A stretch of DNA of 64,000 bases, taken from Allochromatium humboldtianum. Its GTDB lineage: Bacteria; Pseudomonadota; Gammaproteobacteria; Chromatiales; Chromatiaceae. The position numbers and the translations under genes are program-made. The notes beneath the pieces were generated by a model. The model saw nothing but the letters and a program-made list of their open reading frames with translations, searched no databases and had not been told where the DNA came from. Below, one piece after another: positions 44,530 through 53,935 of the stretch (position 1 is the first letter of the stretch; each line of letters opens with the position of its first letter). The DNA lies in contig NZ_JABZEO010000013.1 in NCBI RefSeq assembly GCF_013385175.1, forward strand, positions 1 through 64,000, in the 5' to 3' direction.

Positions 44530-45759
44530 TTACCCCGCGCTGGGTTCGGGCGCTTCCGCCATGACCGGAGCGCCGACCGGAGCGCGCCGCTCATAGACGC
44601 GCAGCCGGAGCGCGAACGCCAGCGCCACACTGAGCATCAGAATGGCGCCGGTCACGACGCCCGGCCAGCCGTGCCAGTGCCAGAAGGGACCGAGATAGAA
44701 ACTGCCGATGCTGGCCCCGCCGTAGTAACACATCAGATAGAGCGACGAAGCACTGGCGCGCGCGCCGTCGGCCCGGCGGCTCACCCAGCCCGCCGCCTGG
44801 GTATGGGTGAAAAAGAAGCCGATGGCGTTGATCAGCATCCCAGCGACGATGGCCTCCAGTCGCGGGATCAGGGTCAGGAGTGTGCCGAGCATCAGAATCA
44901 GGACGCCCGCCGCCATCGCCAGCGGCTGCGAACCGCGTCCGACGATCCGCCCCGAGATGCCGGCGGTCAGGGTGCCCGAGAGATAGGTCAGAAACAGCAG
45001 CCCCAGCCAGAAGGACGACAGGTGGTAAGGCGGCGCGCTCAACAGAAAGGTGATGTAGCTGTACAGATTGATGAAGACCAGAAAATTGAGTCCGCCGATC
45101 AGACAGGCGAAGAGGATCAGCGGGTTGCGCGCATGACGCCCCAGATCATGCAGCATCGCCGCCGGATGCAGCGGTTTGGGGCGAAAACCGCGCGACGGCG
45201 GCAGCATCCAGGCAAAGACCGCCAGCACGGCGAGACTCAGCACGCCGGTCAGCAGAAAGCTCGCCTCCCAGCCCCAGACCGAGGCGGTCGCGCCGCTGAT
45301 GAGCCGCCCGAGGATACCGCCCAGCGAATTGCCGCTGATATAGATGCCGATGGCGAGCAGCATCGCCTCATGCTCGAATTCGTCGCCCAGATAGGCCAAC
45401 GCCACCGCCAGCAGACCGCCGATAAAGAGCCCCTGCACCGCGCGCAGGGTCAGCAGGGTGGCGAAATCGGGCGCAAATGCCATCGCCAGGGTGCAGAGCG
45501 TGGTCAGACTCATCGTCACTAGCATGATGCCGCGCCGCCCGATGGCGTCCGACAGCGGGCCATAGATCAAGAGCGACAGGCTCAGGGTCAGGGTCGTCAG
45601 CGAAACCGTCAGGCTCGCATCGGTCGCCGACACGCCCCAGGTCGCGCCGAACAGCGGCAGCAGGGGTTGCGGGGTATAGAGATTGGCGAAGGTGAGCATG
45701 GACCCCAGGCTCAGGGCCAGGGTAGCCCGCCAGAAAGCGGGCGTGCGTGTGGTGATCAT
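44530..45759 (-). CDS. Major facilitator superfamily efflux transporter
   Basis: A 409-residue, 12-helix MFS protein of the drug/sugar-efflux (YnfM/AraJ-like) type. The N-terminus is FWRATLALSLGSMLTFANLYTPQPLLPLFGATWGVSATDASLTVSLTTLTLSLSLLIYGPLSDAIGRR. The GPLSDAIGRR segment between helices 2 and 3 is the classic MFS motif. GGLLAVALAYLGDEF and GNSLGGILGRLISG follow. Its substrate is unknown. It lies 187 bases beyond the next gene on the same strand, and an 18-bp perfect palindrome sits 10 bases upstream of its ATG, a likely repressor site. There is no clear Shine-Dalgarno. Confidence 0.85.
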   Translation of the reverse strand: MITTRTPAFWRATLALSLGSMLTFANLYTPQPLLPLFGATWGVSATDASLTVSLTTLTLSLSLLIYGPLSDAIGRRGIMLVTMSLTTLCTLAMAFAPDFATLLTLRAVQGLFIGGLLAVALAYLGDEFEHEAMLLAIGIYISGNSLGGILGRLISGATASVWGWEASFLLTGVLSLAVLAVFAWMLPPSRGFRPKPLHPAAMLHDLGRHARNPLILFACLIGGLNFLVFINLYSYITFLLSAPPYHLSSFWLGLLFLTYLSGTLTAGISGRIVGRGSQPLAMAAGVLILMLGTLLTLIPRLEAIVAGMLINAIGFFFTHTQAAGWVSRRADGARASASSLYLMCYYGGASIGSFYLGPFWHWHGWPGVVTGAILMLSVALAFALRLRVYERRAPVGAPVMAEAPEPSAG

Positions 45760-45769
45760 GAGTTCGTCG

Positions 45770-45787
45770 GTGCGAATGCATTCGCAC
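45770..45787. promoter_or_regulatory. Perfect 18-bp palindrome upstream of the MFS gene
   Basis: GTGCGAATGCATTCGCAC is its own reverse complement, centred about 20 bases before the MFS start. A TAATAT -10-like box (minus strand, 45817-45822) would start transcription just upstream of it. This fits a repressor operator of TetR or MarR type, but no regulator gene is adjacent. Confidence 0.5.
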
Positions 45788-45946
45788 AGCGGGTCAGGTC
45801 GGGTTGGCTGGGAGGCATATTACTCTGTGTTTCTGCCAGAAAGAAAGCGAGCCTCTCAGGCAGGCTGAGTTTTCGGTACCCGGCTGGCTTGTGCGATGAG
45901 CCGGGATAATGGCCTGTCTACGAAAGACTCCGGATCCCAAGCCGTT

Positions 45947-46951
45947 TCATTGCAGATAGCGCGAGGCCGCACTGACCAGATCCTCACGCTCGGGCAGATC
46001 CGCTGGCACGATGGTCAGCGGCAAAGCGACCACACGCCGCCCCTGGACATTGCGCAACTCCTGGAGCTCGATGCGACGCGCTGACGGATCGTCGGGCGCG
46101 CGCTGGATGTTCATGGGATCGAGGACGAAGGCGATCGGCTCGGCCCAGAGCTGGGCCGGGGCATCCGCCAGCCGCTCGGAGACGATCCCCAGATGCGCCT
46201 GCAAGACATCCTGATTCGCCCCCAGCGACTCCAGTTGCGCCGTGATGGCGTCCAGTTCGGCCGCGAGCGCCGCCGGATCCTGAGCACCGTCCTCAGCCGG
46301 CTCGAAGCTCCAGCCGCCGCGCTCCAGCGCCTTGAGCTTGCGGCGCAGGAGATCGCGCTGCCGGGTCAGCTCGGCCCGCTCGACCTTAGTCTCGGCGATG
46401 CGGCTCAGGGCCAGGGTCAGGAGATGGTCGAAGGCACGGCGTTTCCACAGACGCCGACTCTCGGACTCGCTCGTCGTCGGGTCGAGCAACCGGTGGGCTG
46501 TGAAATTGACCGTGACCTGCGGCACGTCTCGCCGAACCTGATCGCCCACCAGATCCAGTCCCAGGATGTTGCGTTCCACATGCTCGGTCATCAGCAGGGC
46601 CGTGACCTGTTCGGCGCCCGTGCCCTCCGGGCCGGCCAGGAAACGCGACAGGGCCGGATCGCGCGCCAGGATCTCCAGCATGTCGCCCGCCGAGGAGAAG
46701 ACGGTCGACAGGCGCGGCTCGGTTCCATGTTGGCGCGCGCTCGCCGGCAGCGGCGCCTGGATCGCGTCGACCAGCGCGATCACATGATCGATCGCCGCGA
46801 TGACCGGCGCACGCAGCCGTTTGCGATAGCCCGGCAGCAGTCGCAGCCGCGAATCCGTGCCGTCGACCGTGCGCTCGATGGCCATCTCGATGAGTGATTC
46901 GGGGTAGCTGTGGTGTGTCTCGCTGCCGAAGATGGATTGAAAGAGTTTCAT
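45947..46951 (-). CDS. Hypothetical cytoplasmic protein
   Basis: A 334-residue soluble protein that I do not recognise. There is no signal peptide or membrane segment. Visible features are a basic N-terminal third (YPESLIEMAIERTVDGTDSRLRLLPGYRKRLRAPVIAAIDHVIALVDAI) and a central helix with coiled-coil character (AETKVERAELTRQRDLLRRKLKALERGG). The C-terminal part ends WAEPIAFVLDPMNIQRAPDDPSARRIELQELRNVQGRRVVALPLTIVPADLP. It begins 10 bases after the end of the antiporter gene on the same strand, so it is co-transcribed with the antiporter and the binding protein upstream. Its job is unknown. Confidence 0.7.
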   Translation of the reverse strand: MKLFQSIFGSETHHSYPESLIEMAIERTVDGTDSRLRLLPGYRKRLRAPVIAAIDHVIALVDAIQAPLPASARQHGTEPRLSTVFSSAGDMLEILARDPALSRFLAGPEGTGAEQVTALLMTEHVERNILGLDLVGDQVRRDVPQVTVNFTAHRLLDPTTSESESRRLWKRRAFDHLLTLALSRIAETKVERAELTRQRDLLRRKLKALERGGWSFEPAEDGAQDPAALAAELDAITAQLESLGANQDVLQAHLGIVSERLADAPAQLWAEPIAFVLDPMNIQRAPDDPSARRIELQELRNVQGRRVVALPLTIVPADLPEREDLVSAASRYLQ

Positions 46952-46961
46952 GCGTCCGTCC

Positions 46962-48296
46962 TCATAGAAGCATCATGACGCCCACATAGAGCGCCCCGAC
47001 CCCGAGCTGCACCAGAGTGATGGGCACGCCATAGCGGGCGAACCGCGCGAAGCTCACTCGCTCGCCCTGGCCGGCGCAGATGCCGACGCTGACGATGTTG
47101 GCCGAGGCTCCAACCAGGGTCGCATTGCCGCCGAGCGTGGCGCCGAACATCATGGCGATGAATACAGGCAGGGTCGCCTCCGGCCAGTCGGTGAAACCGG
47201 CGGCGAGCGCGACCTCAGGCACCGCCTCGGCGGCCACCAGATAGCCCTTGGTCATGATCAGCGCGGCGGCGACCACCGGGATGTTGGCCAGCAGGCTGGA
47301 GAGCAGCCCGATCCCGGCGAGCAGCAGTAGCGCGACCAGGGTCAGGTCGGCGCCGAACCAGCCGTAGAGTTGCAGCGACAACCCCTGCAGCAACCCGGTC
47401 TTGGTGAACGCCTGCACCAGCACGAAGATGGCGCCGAGGAAGACCAGGGTCTTCCAGTCCACATCGCGCAGCACGGCGTCCACCGGCTCGACATGCGCCC
47501 CATAGATGACCAGCAGAGCCAGGGTGGCGCCGATGATGGCCACCGCCGGCGGCACGATGCGGCTCGGCAGGGACTCGCCGACCAGAAACAGCACCACCAT
47601 GACGGCCAGCACCAGCAGGGCGAAGGTCACGAAGCCCTTGCGCTCGATGCGCGGGGCGGGCGCCGAGGGCGGCAGGGGCGCGCGCAGTCGCCAGATGTCC
47701 GGCATGAGCCGCGACAGGAGCGGCAGGATCACCAGCACAGCCAGCAGACCGCCCAGACTCACCTGCTGGAGATACTGAGTGAAGGACAGGCCGATGGCAC
47801 TGCCGACCAGAAAGGTCGCCGGATCGCCGACCAGGGTCAGCATCCCGGCCGAGTTGCTGACCAGCGCCGCCAGAATCATGGGGCCGACGAAGTCCACCCG
47901 GAGCGCGCGCGCCACGCCGATGATGATGGGCGCAAGCAGGATCACCGTGGTGGCATTGGGCAGCAGGGCGCATACGGGCGCCACCAGCGCGACCAGGAGC
48001 AACAGGAAACGTTTGCCGCTGCCGCCGGTGGCGTGCAGGAAGACGGCGCCGATGCGATCGAAGACGCCGGTCTTGGCCAGCACGCGCGCGACCACCATGC
48101 CGCCGAACAGGAGCGCGAGCGGTCCGCCGGCGACCTTGGACGCCTCCTGCAGATCGTTGCGGTCGAGCAGACCCAGGACGATCAGTAGCGAGACCCCGAG
48201 CAGGGCCGCCACCATCATGTCCAGGACGTCGAACGCGATCAGCAGGATCACGCCGGCGAAGATCCCCACGATCAGCCAGATCTGTAGCGTGCTCAT
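46962..48296 (-). CDS. ArsB/NhaD-superfamily ion transporter
   Basis: A 444-residue polytopic membrane protein of the ion-transporter superfamily that includes ArsB and NhaD (also called the CitMHS/SLC13-like group). Typical blocks are GPLALLFGGMVVARVLAKTGVFDRIGAVFLHATGGSGKRFLLLLVALVAPVCALLPNATTVILLAPIIIGVARAL, VSNSAGMLTLVGDPATFLVGSAIG, and GATLGGNATLVGASANIVSVGICA near the C-terminus. The twofold NSAGM-GDP / GGNATLVGASAN signatures are the inverted-repeat ion sites of the family. Possible substrates are Na+/H+, arsenite or carboxylates; no ars genes are near. It lies between an orphan binding protein and an unknown protein in one operon. Confidence 0.8.
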   Translation of the reverse strand: MSTLQIWLIVGIFAGVILLIAFDVLDMMVAALLGVSLLIVLGLLDRNDLQEASKVAGGPLALLFGGMVVARVLAKTGVFDRIGAVFLHATGGSGKRFLLLLVALVAPVCALLPNATTVILLAPIIIGVARALRVDFVGPMILAALVSNSAGMLTLVGDPATFLVGSAIGLSFTQYLQQVSLGGLLAVLVILPLLSRLMPDIWRLRAPLPPSAPAPRIERKGFVTFALLVLAVMVVLFLVGESLPSRIVPPAVAIIGATLALLVIYGAHVEPVDAVLRDVDWKTLVFLGAIFVLVQAFTKTGLLQGLSLQLYGWFGADLTLVALLLLAGIGLLSSLLANIPVVAAALIMTKGYLVAAEAVPEVALAAGFTDWPEATLPVFIAMMFGATLGGNATLVGASANIVSVGICAGQGERVSFARFARYGVPITLVQLGVGALYVGVMMLL

Positions 48297-48314
48297 CGGT
48301 CGGCGCCTCGCGCG

Positions 48315-49364
48315 TCAGTCGATGGAAGGGGCGTAGAGCAGTCCGCCCTGGGTCCAGAGCCGGTTCGGTCCGCGTTCGAGACCGAGCGGGCTGTCCGGCC
48401 CCAGATGGCGCTCGAACAGCTCGCCATAGTGGCCGACGGTCTTGACGGCGCGCACGGCCCAGCCGGGCGTGAGACCCAGATTGCGCGCGAGCAGGGTCCG
48501 CTCGTCGTGCGAGAGCCGCGACAGGGGAGTGCGCCCCTCGGCGAGCACCTGATCCAGGTTGGCCTGGGTGGCGCCGGACTCCTCGGCCAGGATCAGCGCA
48601 TGGATCACCCAGCGCACCAGGGTCGTCCACTCCTGATCGCCGCCCCAGACTACGGGTGATAGCGGTTCCTTGGAGATGCGTTCGTCCAGGATACGCCAGG
48701 ACGGACGCCCGCCGGGCAGGCGCGAGCGCGCGGCGGCCAGTTGCGAGGTATCCGCGCTGTAGGCTTGGCAGCGTCCGGCCGTGAAGGCTGCGACCACGCC
48801 GTTGGCGGAATCGATGGACAAGGGGGTTACAGACAGATCGCGCGCGCCGAAGTAGTCGCGCAGGTTGCGCACGTGGGTGGTGCCCTTCTCGACGCAGACG
48901 GTCGCCCCGGCGAGATCGATCGGCGCCTGGACCGGCGAGTCGGCCGGCACCATGAAGCCCTGCCCGTCGTAGAGGAGGATCGCCGGGAACTGGAGCTTGA
49001 GGATGGCCTCGCGGGTCAGGGTCCAGGAGGTGTTGCGCAGCAGCAGATCGATCTTGCGCGCCTGAAGCGCGGGGAAGCGGGCCGAGGCCCGCAAGGGCAC
49101 GAACTCGACACGCTCGCCGTCGCCGAACACGGCGGCGGCCACGGCGCGACAGATGTCGACATCGAACCCCTGCCAGCGTCCGGCCTCGTCACGTTCGGAA
49201 AAACCGGGGATGCCCTCGCTGACGCCGCAACGCAGAGTTCCGCGTGACTTGAGCGCTTCCAGCACCTCGCCGGCGTGCGATTCGTGAATCGGCGCGAATC
49301 CGCCGAGGAAGACCGACAGGAACCCAGCCAGAAGCACTGGCCATCGTGACGACACGCAATGCAT
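48315..49364 (-). CDS. Periplasmic amino-acid-binding protein (AapJ/BztA type)
   Basis: A 349-residue solute-binding protein of the general L-amino-acid family. It has a signal peptide (VLLAGFLSVFLGGFAPIHESHAGE), then VLEALKSRGTLRCGVSEGIPGFSERDEAGRWQGFDVDICRAVAAAVFGD. The C-terminus LGLTPGWAVRAVKTVGHYGELFERHLGPDSPLGLERGPNRLWTQGGLLYAPS is highly diagnostic of AapJ. Members of this family normally sit with two permeases and an ATPase (aapJQMP). None is present here; instead an ion transporter follows 18 bases downstream. It may serve an ABC system elsewhere or act with its neighbour. Confidence 0.88.
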   Translation of the reverse strand: MHCVSSRWPVLLAGFLSVFLGGFAPIHESHAGEVLEALKSRGTLRCGVSEGIPGFSERDEAGRWQGFDVDICRAVAAAVFGDGERVEFVPLRASARFPALQARKIDLLLRNTSWTLTREAILKLQFPAILLYDGQGFMVPADSPVQAPIDLAGATVCVEKGTTHVRNLRDYFGARDLSVTPLSIDSANGVVAAFTAGRCQAYSADTSQLAAARSRLPGGRPSWRILDERISKEPLSPVVWGGDQEWTTLVRWVIHALILAEESGATQANLDQVLAEGRTPLSRLSHDERTLLARNLGLTPGWAVRAVKTVGHYGELFERHLGPDSPLGLERGPNRLWTQGGLLYAPSID

Positions 49365-49458
49365 CGACCGACACCCCGCCGACAGTGATGATGTGTGCGC
49401 GGACTATAAGACCGCGACTCGCTCGCTGACAAGGGTGTCGAGCGAGCCGCGTCGCGGC

Positions 49459-50820
49459 TCAGCGCCGCGAGAGCAGGATCAGATCGTCGCCGCGCTGGAT
49501 GCGCAGGCTATGCAGCCCCTTGGAGGCACGCAGGATCTTGGCGATGTCGCGTGGATCACCGATACGCTGGCCATTGACCTGGACCAGACGATCGCCCTCA
49601 CGCAACCCGGCGAGCCAGGCTGGACTCTCGGGATCGACGGTCCCCACCGGGATGGCCGGTATGCCCGAATTCGTGTCCAGTTCGCCGAACAGCGCACCGG
49701 ACAGCACAGGCGACAGACGCTCGCCCGGAATGTAATGGCGATAGGGATCGGCAACACGCCCGCTCAGACGACGCGGCTTGCCGTCGCGCAGGATGTCGAG
49801 CCTGACCGACTCGCCGACCCGCATCAACCCGAATTGATTGCGCAGATCGGACGAGCCGCGCACCGGCTTGTCGTTGAGCTTGAGGATGACATCGCCGGCG
49901 CGCAGACCGGCCTCGTCGGCCGCCGAACCGCGCTCCACCGTGGTGATCAGCGCACCTTCGAGACTGCGCAGACCCAGCGCCCCGGCCAGCTCGTCGGTCA
50001 GATCCTGCACGGCGACCCCGAACAGACCACGCCGCACCGCGCCGAACTCGACGAGCTGTTCCAGGATGGAGCGCGCCATGTTGGTCGGAATCGCGAAGCC
50101 GATGCCGATGTTGCCGCCGCCTGGGGCGAGGATCGCGGTGTTCATGCCGACCAGCTCACCGTTCAGGTTCACCAGCGGGCCGCCCGAGTTGCCGGGGTTG
50201 ATCGAGGCATCGGTCTGGATGAAGTTCTCATAGCCCTCGATGCCCAGCCCCGTGCGCCCCAGACCGCTGACGATGCCCGAGGTCACGGTCTGGCGCAGTC
50301 CGAACGGATTGCCGATGGCGACCACGAAATCGCCGACACGCAGCTGGTCGGAGTCGGCGAAGGGCAGGGCGCTCAGATCCTGGCTCGGGATGCGCAGCAC
50401 GGCGACATCGGTCTCGGGATCGCTGCCGATCAGGGTCGCCTCCAGGGTGCGCCCGTCGTGCAGCGTCACCCGGATCGCGTCGGCCTTGGCGATGACGTGA
50501 TGATTGGAGAGCACCAGACCGCGCTTGGCGTCGACGATGATGCCCGAGCCGAGACTGCTGTTCTCGCGCTGCCGGCTTTGGCTGGGGATCTCGAAGAAAT
50601 GGCGGAAGAAGGGGTCGCGCAGCAACGGATGCTCGGCCGTCTCGATGCGGGTGACGGTGGAGATGTTGACCACGGCGGGCAGCACGCGCTCCAGCATGGG
50701 CGCGAGCGTGGGCAATGGTTGGCCGTCGACGCTCGATGGCAGGGCGGCCCATGACGTGGCCGTCAAGCACAGGAGCAGAGGCCACAACCACCAACGGGAT
50801 CGGATACGCAGGGAAGACAT
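49459..50820 (-). CDS. Periplasmic DegP/DegQ-type serine protease
   Basis: An HtrA-family protease/chaperone for misfolded envelope proteins. It has a signal peptide (RWWLWPLLLCLTATSWAA), then the trypsin-like domain with the full triad: His in VLSNHHVI, Asp in DPETDVAVLRI and Ser in INPGNSGGPLVN. Two PDZ domains follow (GALITTVERGSAADEAGLRAGDVILKLNDKPVRGSSDLRN and VGTVDPESPAWLAGLREGDRLVQVNGQRIG). The ATG at 50820 gives 453 residues with the signal at the very start. The ORF can be read from 50892, which would put 24 polar residues before it. The short linker after the signal favours DegQ over DegP, but I cannot decide. Confidence 0.92.
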   Translation of the reverse strand: MSSLRIRSRWWLWPLLLCLTATSWAALPSSVDGQPLPTLAPMLERVLPAVVNISTVTRIETAEHPLLRDPFFRHFFEIPSQSRQRENSSLGSGIIVDAKRGLVLSNHHVIAKADAIRVTLHDGRTLEATLIGSDPETDVAVLRIPSQDLSALPFADSDQLRVGDFVVAIGNPFGLRQTVTSGIVSGLGRTGLGIEGYENFIQTDASINPGNSGGPLVNLNGELVGMNTAILAPGGGNIGIGFAIPTNMARSILEQLVEFGAVRRGLFGVAVQDLTDELAGALGLRSLEGALITTVERGSAADEAGLRAGDVILKLNDKPVRGSSDLRNQFGLMRVGESVRLDILRDGKPRRLSGRVADPYRHYIPGERLSPVLSGALFGELDTNSGIPAIPVGTVDPESPAWLAGLREGDRLVQVNGQRIGDPRDIAKILRASKGLHSLRIQRGDDLILLSRR

Positions 50821-50914
50821 GGAGTGCACCAGGATAGCTAGAGGTTTACGGTTCGATCGCTGAAAACTAGCGAGCCAGATCGACCAACGCAAGACCTGAC
50901 CGGGCCTCTGAAAA

Positions 50915-51595
50915 TTACCGATTCGTCATCCGCCCCTGCCCTTGCGGGAGAGGGGTGGGCAGAGGGGATTCGGCTACCGGCTCGTCCTCGCCGGCCTGAG
51001 CAACCCGCTCGGCGAACCGCTGGAGTTCCTCTGGCGTGTTGAGATTGCCGAACGCCTCGGGCCGGTCGCTGAAATCGGCCAGCGCGAGCCGATGGCCTCG
51101 CTGCCAGTCCTCGACCCGACGTCCGCCCTGAGCCAGAAAGCGTTCGAGGTCGTCGGCGAGCTTGACCGGCAGCAGCGCATGAACCGACTGCAGGCGCCGC
51201 CCGTCCGTGGCCACGGCCAGTTCGGCTTCCTGCTCGACCAGGGTTGCGCTGAGCCGCGCGGCGAGATCCAAGGGCGGCTGTGGCCCATCACAAGGCAGGG
51301 TGAGGATCCAGTCGGTGCGGGCCGCGCGCATCCCGGCCAGGAATCCGGCCAGCGGTCCCTGATGATCCGGGAGCGAGTCGGCGACGACTGGATAGCCGAA
51401 TTCGGCATAGCGTTCCAGATGCCGATTGGCATTGACCAGCACCGAGCCGACCTGAGGCGCGAGGGCGTCGAGCGTCCAGGCGATCAGCGGCCGTCCATCG
51501 ACCATCAGCAACCCCTTGTCCACGCCGCCCAGGCGTCGCGCCCGGCCGCCGGCCAGAACGACGCCGGTCAGGGTTTCACGTACAGGTGCAGTCAT
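50915..51595 (-). CDS. mobA: Molybdenum cofactor guanylyltransferase
   Basis: Attaches GMP to molybdopterin for bis-MGD enzymes such as DMSO- or nitrate-reductase relatives. The nucleotidyltransferase signature LTGVVLAGGRARRLGGVDKGLLMVDGRPLIAWTLDALAPQ, VLVNANRHLERY, and LPCDGPQPPLDLAARL are intact, although the usual GGxSxRMGxDK loop is shortened to GGRARRLGGVDK. The last 20 or so residues (AESPLPTPLPQGQGRMTNR) are not family sequence. They are the translation of an intergenic-type GC-rich palindrome that has grown into the 3' end. The 226-residue length reflects this tail. Confidence 0.92.
   Translation of the reverse strand: MTAPVRETLTGVVLAGGRARRLGGVDKGLLMVDGRPLIAWTLDALAPQVGSVLVNANRHLERYAEFGYPVVADSLPDHQGPLAGFLAGMRAARTDWILTLPCDGPQPPLDLAARLSATLVEQEAELAVATDGRRLQSVHALLPVKLADDLERFLAQGGRRVEDWQRGHRLALADFSDRPEAFGNLNTPEELQRFAERVAQAGEDEPVAESPLPTPLPQGQGRMTNR
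50933..50967. repeat. GC-rich palindromic intergenic-type repeat within the mobA 3' end
   Basis: CCCCTGCCC, TTGC, GGGAGAGGGG forms an imperfect hairpin followed by TGGGCAGAGGGG. This sort of CCCTCTCCC..GCGGGAGAGGG unit is a widespread dispersed bacterial intergenic repeat. Here it is translated as the mobA tail. No second copy is visible in this window. Confidence 0.5.
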
Positions 51596-51819
51596 CTACA
51601 GCCGCTCCAGGATAACGGGGACGATTCGCTCTCCGTCGGGAGAAGCGATGGATGGCATCGATCATCGCACGCGCTTCACCGAAACGGCGAATGTGAGTCG
51701 ACCTCGGCCATACCTCGATATGGAGGGCCGCGCGATGATCCGGACCTGGAAAGCCGCCAGACCGGACCCACCATCACAGGTTGTGCGAGACCCGCCCATC
51801 AGCCGGAGAGAGAGCCTTC

Positions 51820-53886
51820 ATGTCGTCATCGATCCACGCCCGCGACGCCCAGCGTACCAACCGGCTGGCGTCCGCCACCAGCCCCTATCTCCAGCAGCAC
51901 GCCCACAATCCGGTCGACTGGTGGCCCTGGTGCCCGGAGGCTCTGGCGCTGGCGCGCGAACTGGACAGGCCGATCCTGCTCTCGATCGGCTATTCGGCCT
52001 GTCACTGGTGCCATGTGATGGCGCACGAGTCCTTCGAAGACCCGGCGACGGCTGAGCGGATGAACCGGCTGTTCGTCAACATCAAGGTCGATCGCGAGGA
52101 GCGGCCGGATCTCGACAAGGTCTATCAGACCGCGCATCAGCTTCTGAGCCAACGCGCTGGCGGCTGGCCGCTGACGGTCTTTCTCACCCCGGACGATCAC
52201 ACGCCCTTCTTCGCCGGCACCTATTTTCCGCGCGAGCCGCGTCATGGTCTGCCGTCGTTCACGCAACTGCTGGTCGGGGTCGAGCGCGCCTATCGCGAAC
52301 AGGGCGCCGCCATCCGCGAGCAGAACCGGAGTCTGCTGGAGGCGCTGGCCGGCCTCGAACCCCAGGGCGGGGCGGAGCTGCCCGAGGGCAGTCTGCTGGA
52401 GGCGGCCTTCCATCAGCTGGCGCTGAGTTTCGATGCCGAGCACGGCGGCTTCGGACGCGCGCCCAAGTTTCCGCATGCCACCGATCTCGAGCTGTTGCTA
52501 CGGCGTCAGGCTCGGCTGGCGGCGAGCGGCGGCGATCCCGATCCGCGTCCGCTCCACATGGCCGGCTTCACGCTGGAACGCATGATCCGGGGCGGGTTGA
52601 CCGATCAGCTCGGCGGCGGCTTCTGTCGCTATTCGGTCGACGACGAATGGATGATCCCGCACTTCGAGAAGATGCTCTATGACAACGGACCGCTGCTGGC
52701 GCTCTGTTGTGATGCCTTCTCCGCTACGGGGGAATCCATCTTTCGCGACGCGGCCCTGGCCACCGCCGATTGGGTCATGCGCGAGATGCAGTCGCCCGAG
52801 GGCGGCTATTACTCGACCCTGGACGCCGACAGCGAGGGCCATGAAGGCGCCTTTTATGTCTGGGATCGGGACGCGGTGCGCGCGCGTCTGAGTGCGGTCG
52901 AGTATCCGCTGTTCGCAGCGGTCTATGGCCTGGATCGTCCGCCCAACTTCGAGGGCCGCTGGCATCTGCACGGCTATCGCACGCCGGCGCAGGCGGCCGA
53001 GTCGCTGGGCCTGGATCTGCCACAGGCCGAGGCGTTGCTGGCCAGCGCCCGCGCCACGCTTTTCAGCGCCCGCGAGCAGCGTGTCCATCCGGGACGCGAT
53101 GAGAAGATTCTGACGGCCTGGAACGCGCTCATGATCAAGGGCATGGCGCGTGCGGCGCGCGTGCTGGAGCGGCCCGACTATCTGGAGTCGGCCGAACAGG
53201 CGCTCGCCTTCATCCGCTCGATGCTGTGGCGCGACGGCCGTCTGCTGGCGACCTGCAAGGACGGCGTGGCGCATCTCAACGCCTATCTGGACGACTATGC
53301 CAACCTGATCGACGCCTTGCTGGAATTGCTCCAGGTGCGCTGGTCGAGTGCGGATCTCGCCTTCGCCGTCGAGCTGGCCGAGGTGTTGCTCGACGAGTTC
53401 CACGACGCCGAGCGCGGCGGCTTCTGGTTCACCGGACGTTCGCATGAGCCGCTGATCCATCGCGCCAAGCCGCTCGGCGACGATTCGATGCCGGGCGGAA
53501 ACGGCGTGGCGGCGCTCGCCCTCCAGCGGCTCGGACATCTGATCGGCGAGGTACGCTATCTGGAGGCCGCTGACGGCACGCTGCGGCTCGCCGCCGAGTC
53601 GATGCGCCGGATGCCGCACGCCCATGCCAGTCTGCTCATGGCGCTCGACGACTGGCTCGATCCGCCCGAAATGCTCGTCATCCGCGCCGCCGACGACCGG
53701 CTGGAGACCTGGCAGCGGCTGGCCCAGCAGGGCTATCGGCCGCATCGGTTCGTCTTCGCCATCCCATCCGGGATCGACGAGCTACCGGGCACGCTGGCGG
53801 CGATGCGCGGCGGCGACCGTCCGCTGATCTATCGCTGTCGCGGTACGCACTGTGAGCCGCCGGTCACGTCGTTGGCCGACCTATGA
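51820..53886 (+). CDS. DUF255 thioredoxin-fold/glycosidase-like protein (YyaL family)
   Basis: A 688-residue protein of the conserved YyaL/SSP411 family. The N-terminal thioredoxin-like domain ([61 protein letters not shown]) has a C61-x-x-C64 pair. It is followed by a long (alpha/alpha)6-barrel domain ([80 protein letters not shown]) like N-acylglucosamine epimerases. The function is not established for any bacterial member. The ATG at 51820 has GGAGAGAG upstream; the ORF extends 39 bases further 5' without homology. It diverges from mobA. Confidence 0.88.
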   Translation: MSSSIHARDAQRTNRLASATSPYLQQHAHNPVDWWPWCPEALALARELDRPILLSIGYSACHWCHVMAHESFEDPATAERMNRLFVNIKVDREERPDLDKVYQTAHQLLSQRAGGWPLTVFLTPDDHTPFFAGTYFPREPRHGLPSFTQLLVGVERAYREQGAAIREQNRSLLEALAGLEPQGGAELPEGSLLEAAFHQLALSFDAEHGGFGRAPKFPHATDLELLLRRQARLAASGGDPDPRPLHMAGFTLERMIRGGLTDQLGGGFCRYSVDDEWMIPHFEKMLYDNGPLLALCCDAFSATGESIFRDAALATADWVMREMQSPEGGYYSTLDADSEGHEGAFYVWDRDAVRARLSAVEYPLFAAVYGLDRPPNFEGRWHLHGYRTPAQAAESLGLDLPQAEALLASARATLFSAREQRVHPGRDEKILTAWNALMIKGMARAARVLERPDYLESAEQALAFIRSMLWRDGRLLATCKDGVAHLNAYLDDYANLIDALLELLQVRWSSADLAFAVELAEVLLDEFHDAERGGFWFTGRSHEPLIHRAKPLGDDSMPGGNGVAALALQRLGHLIGEVRYLEAADGTLRLAAESMRRMPHAHASLLMALDDWLDPPEMLVIRAADDRLETWQRLAQQGYRPHRFVFAIPSGIDELPGTLAAMRGGDRPLIYRCRGTHCEPPVTSLADL

Positions 53887-53935
53887 TCGACCGGAAACCC
53901 CCGTCTTTTCGCGGATCGAGGATCGTGGTCGTGCC

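Noticed and set aside
45879-45905. Inverted repeat CCCGGCT/AGCCGGG downstream of the unknown gene as a terminator
   Set aside because: A 13-base loop and no T-tract directly after the stem on the transcribed strand; not convincing.
47215-48630. A 471-codon minus-strand frame overlapping the ArsB/NhaD gene and the binding protein
   Set aside because: It runs in a different frame through both genes and encodes an Arg/Ala/Gly/Pro-rich sequence without domains.
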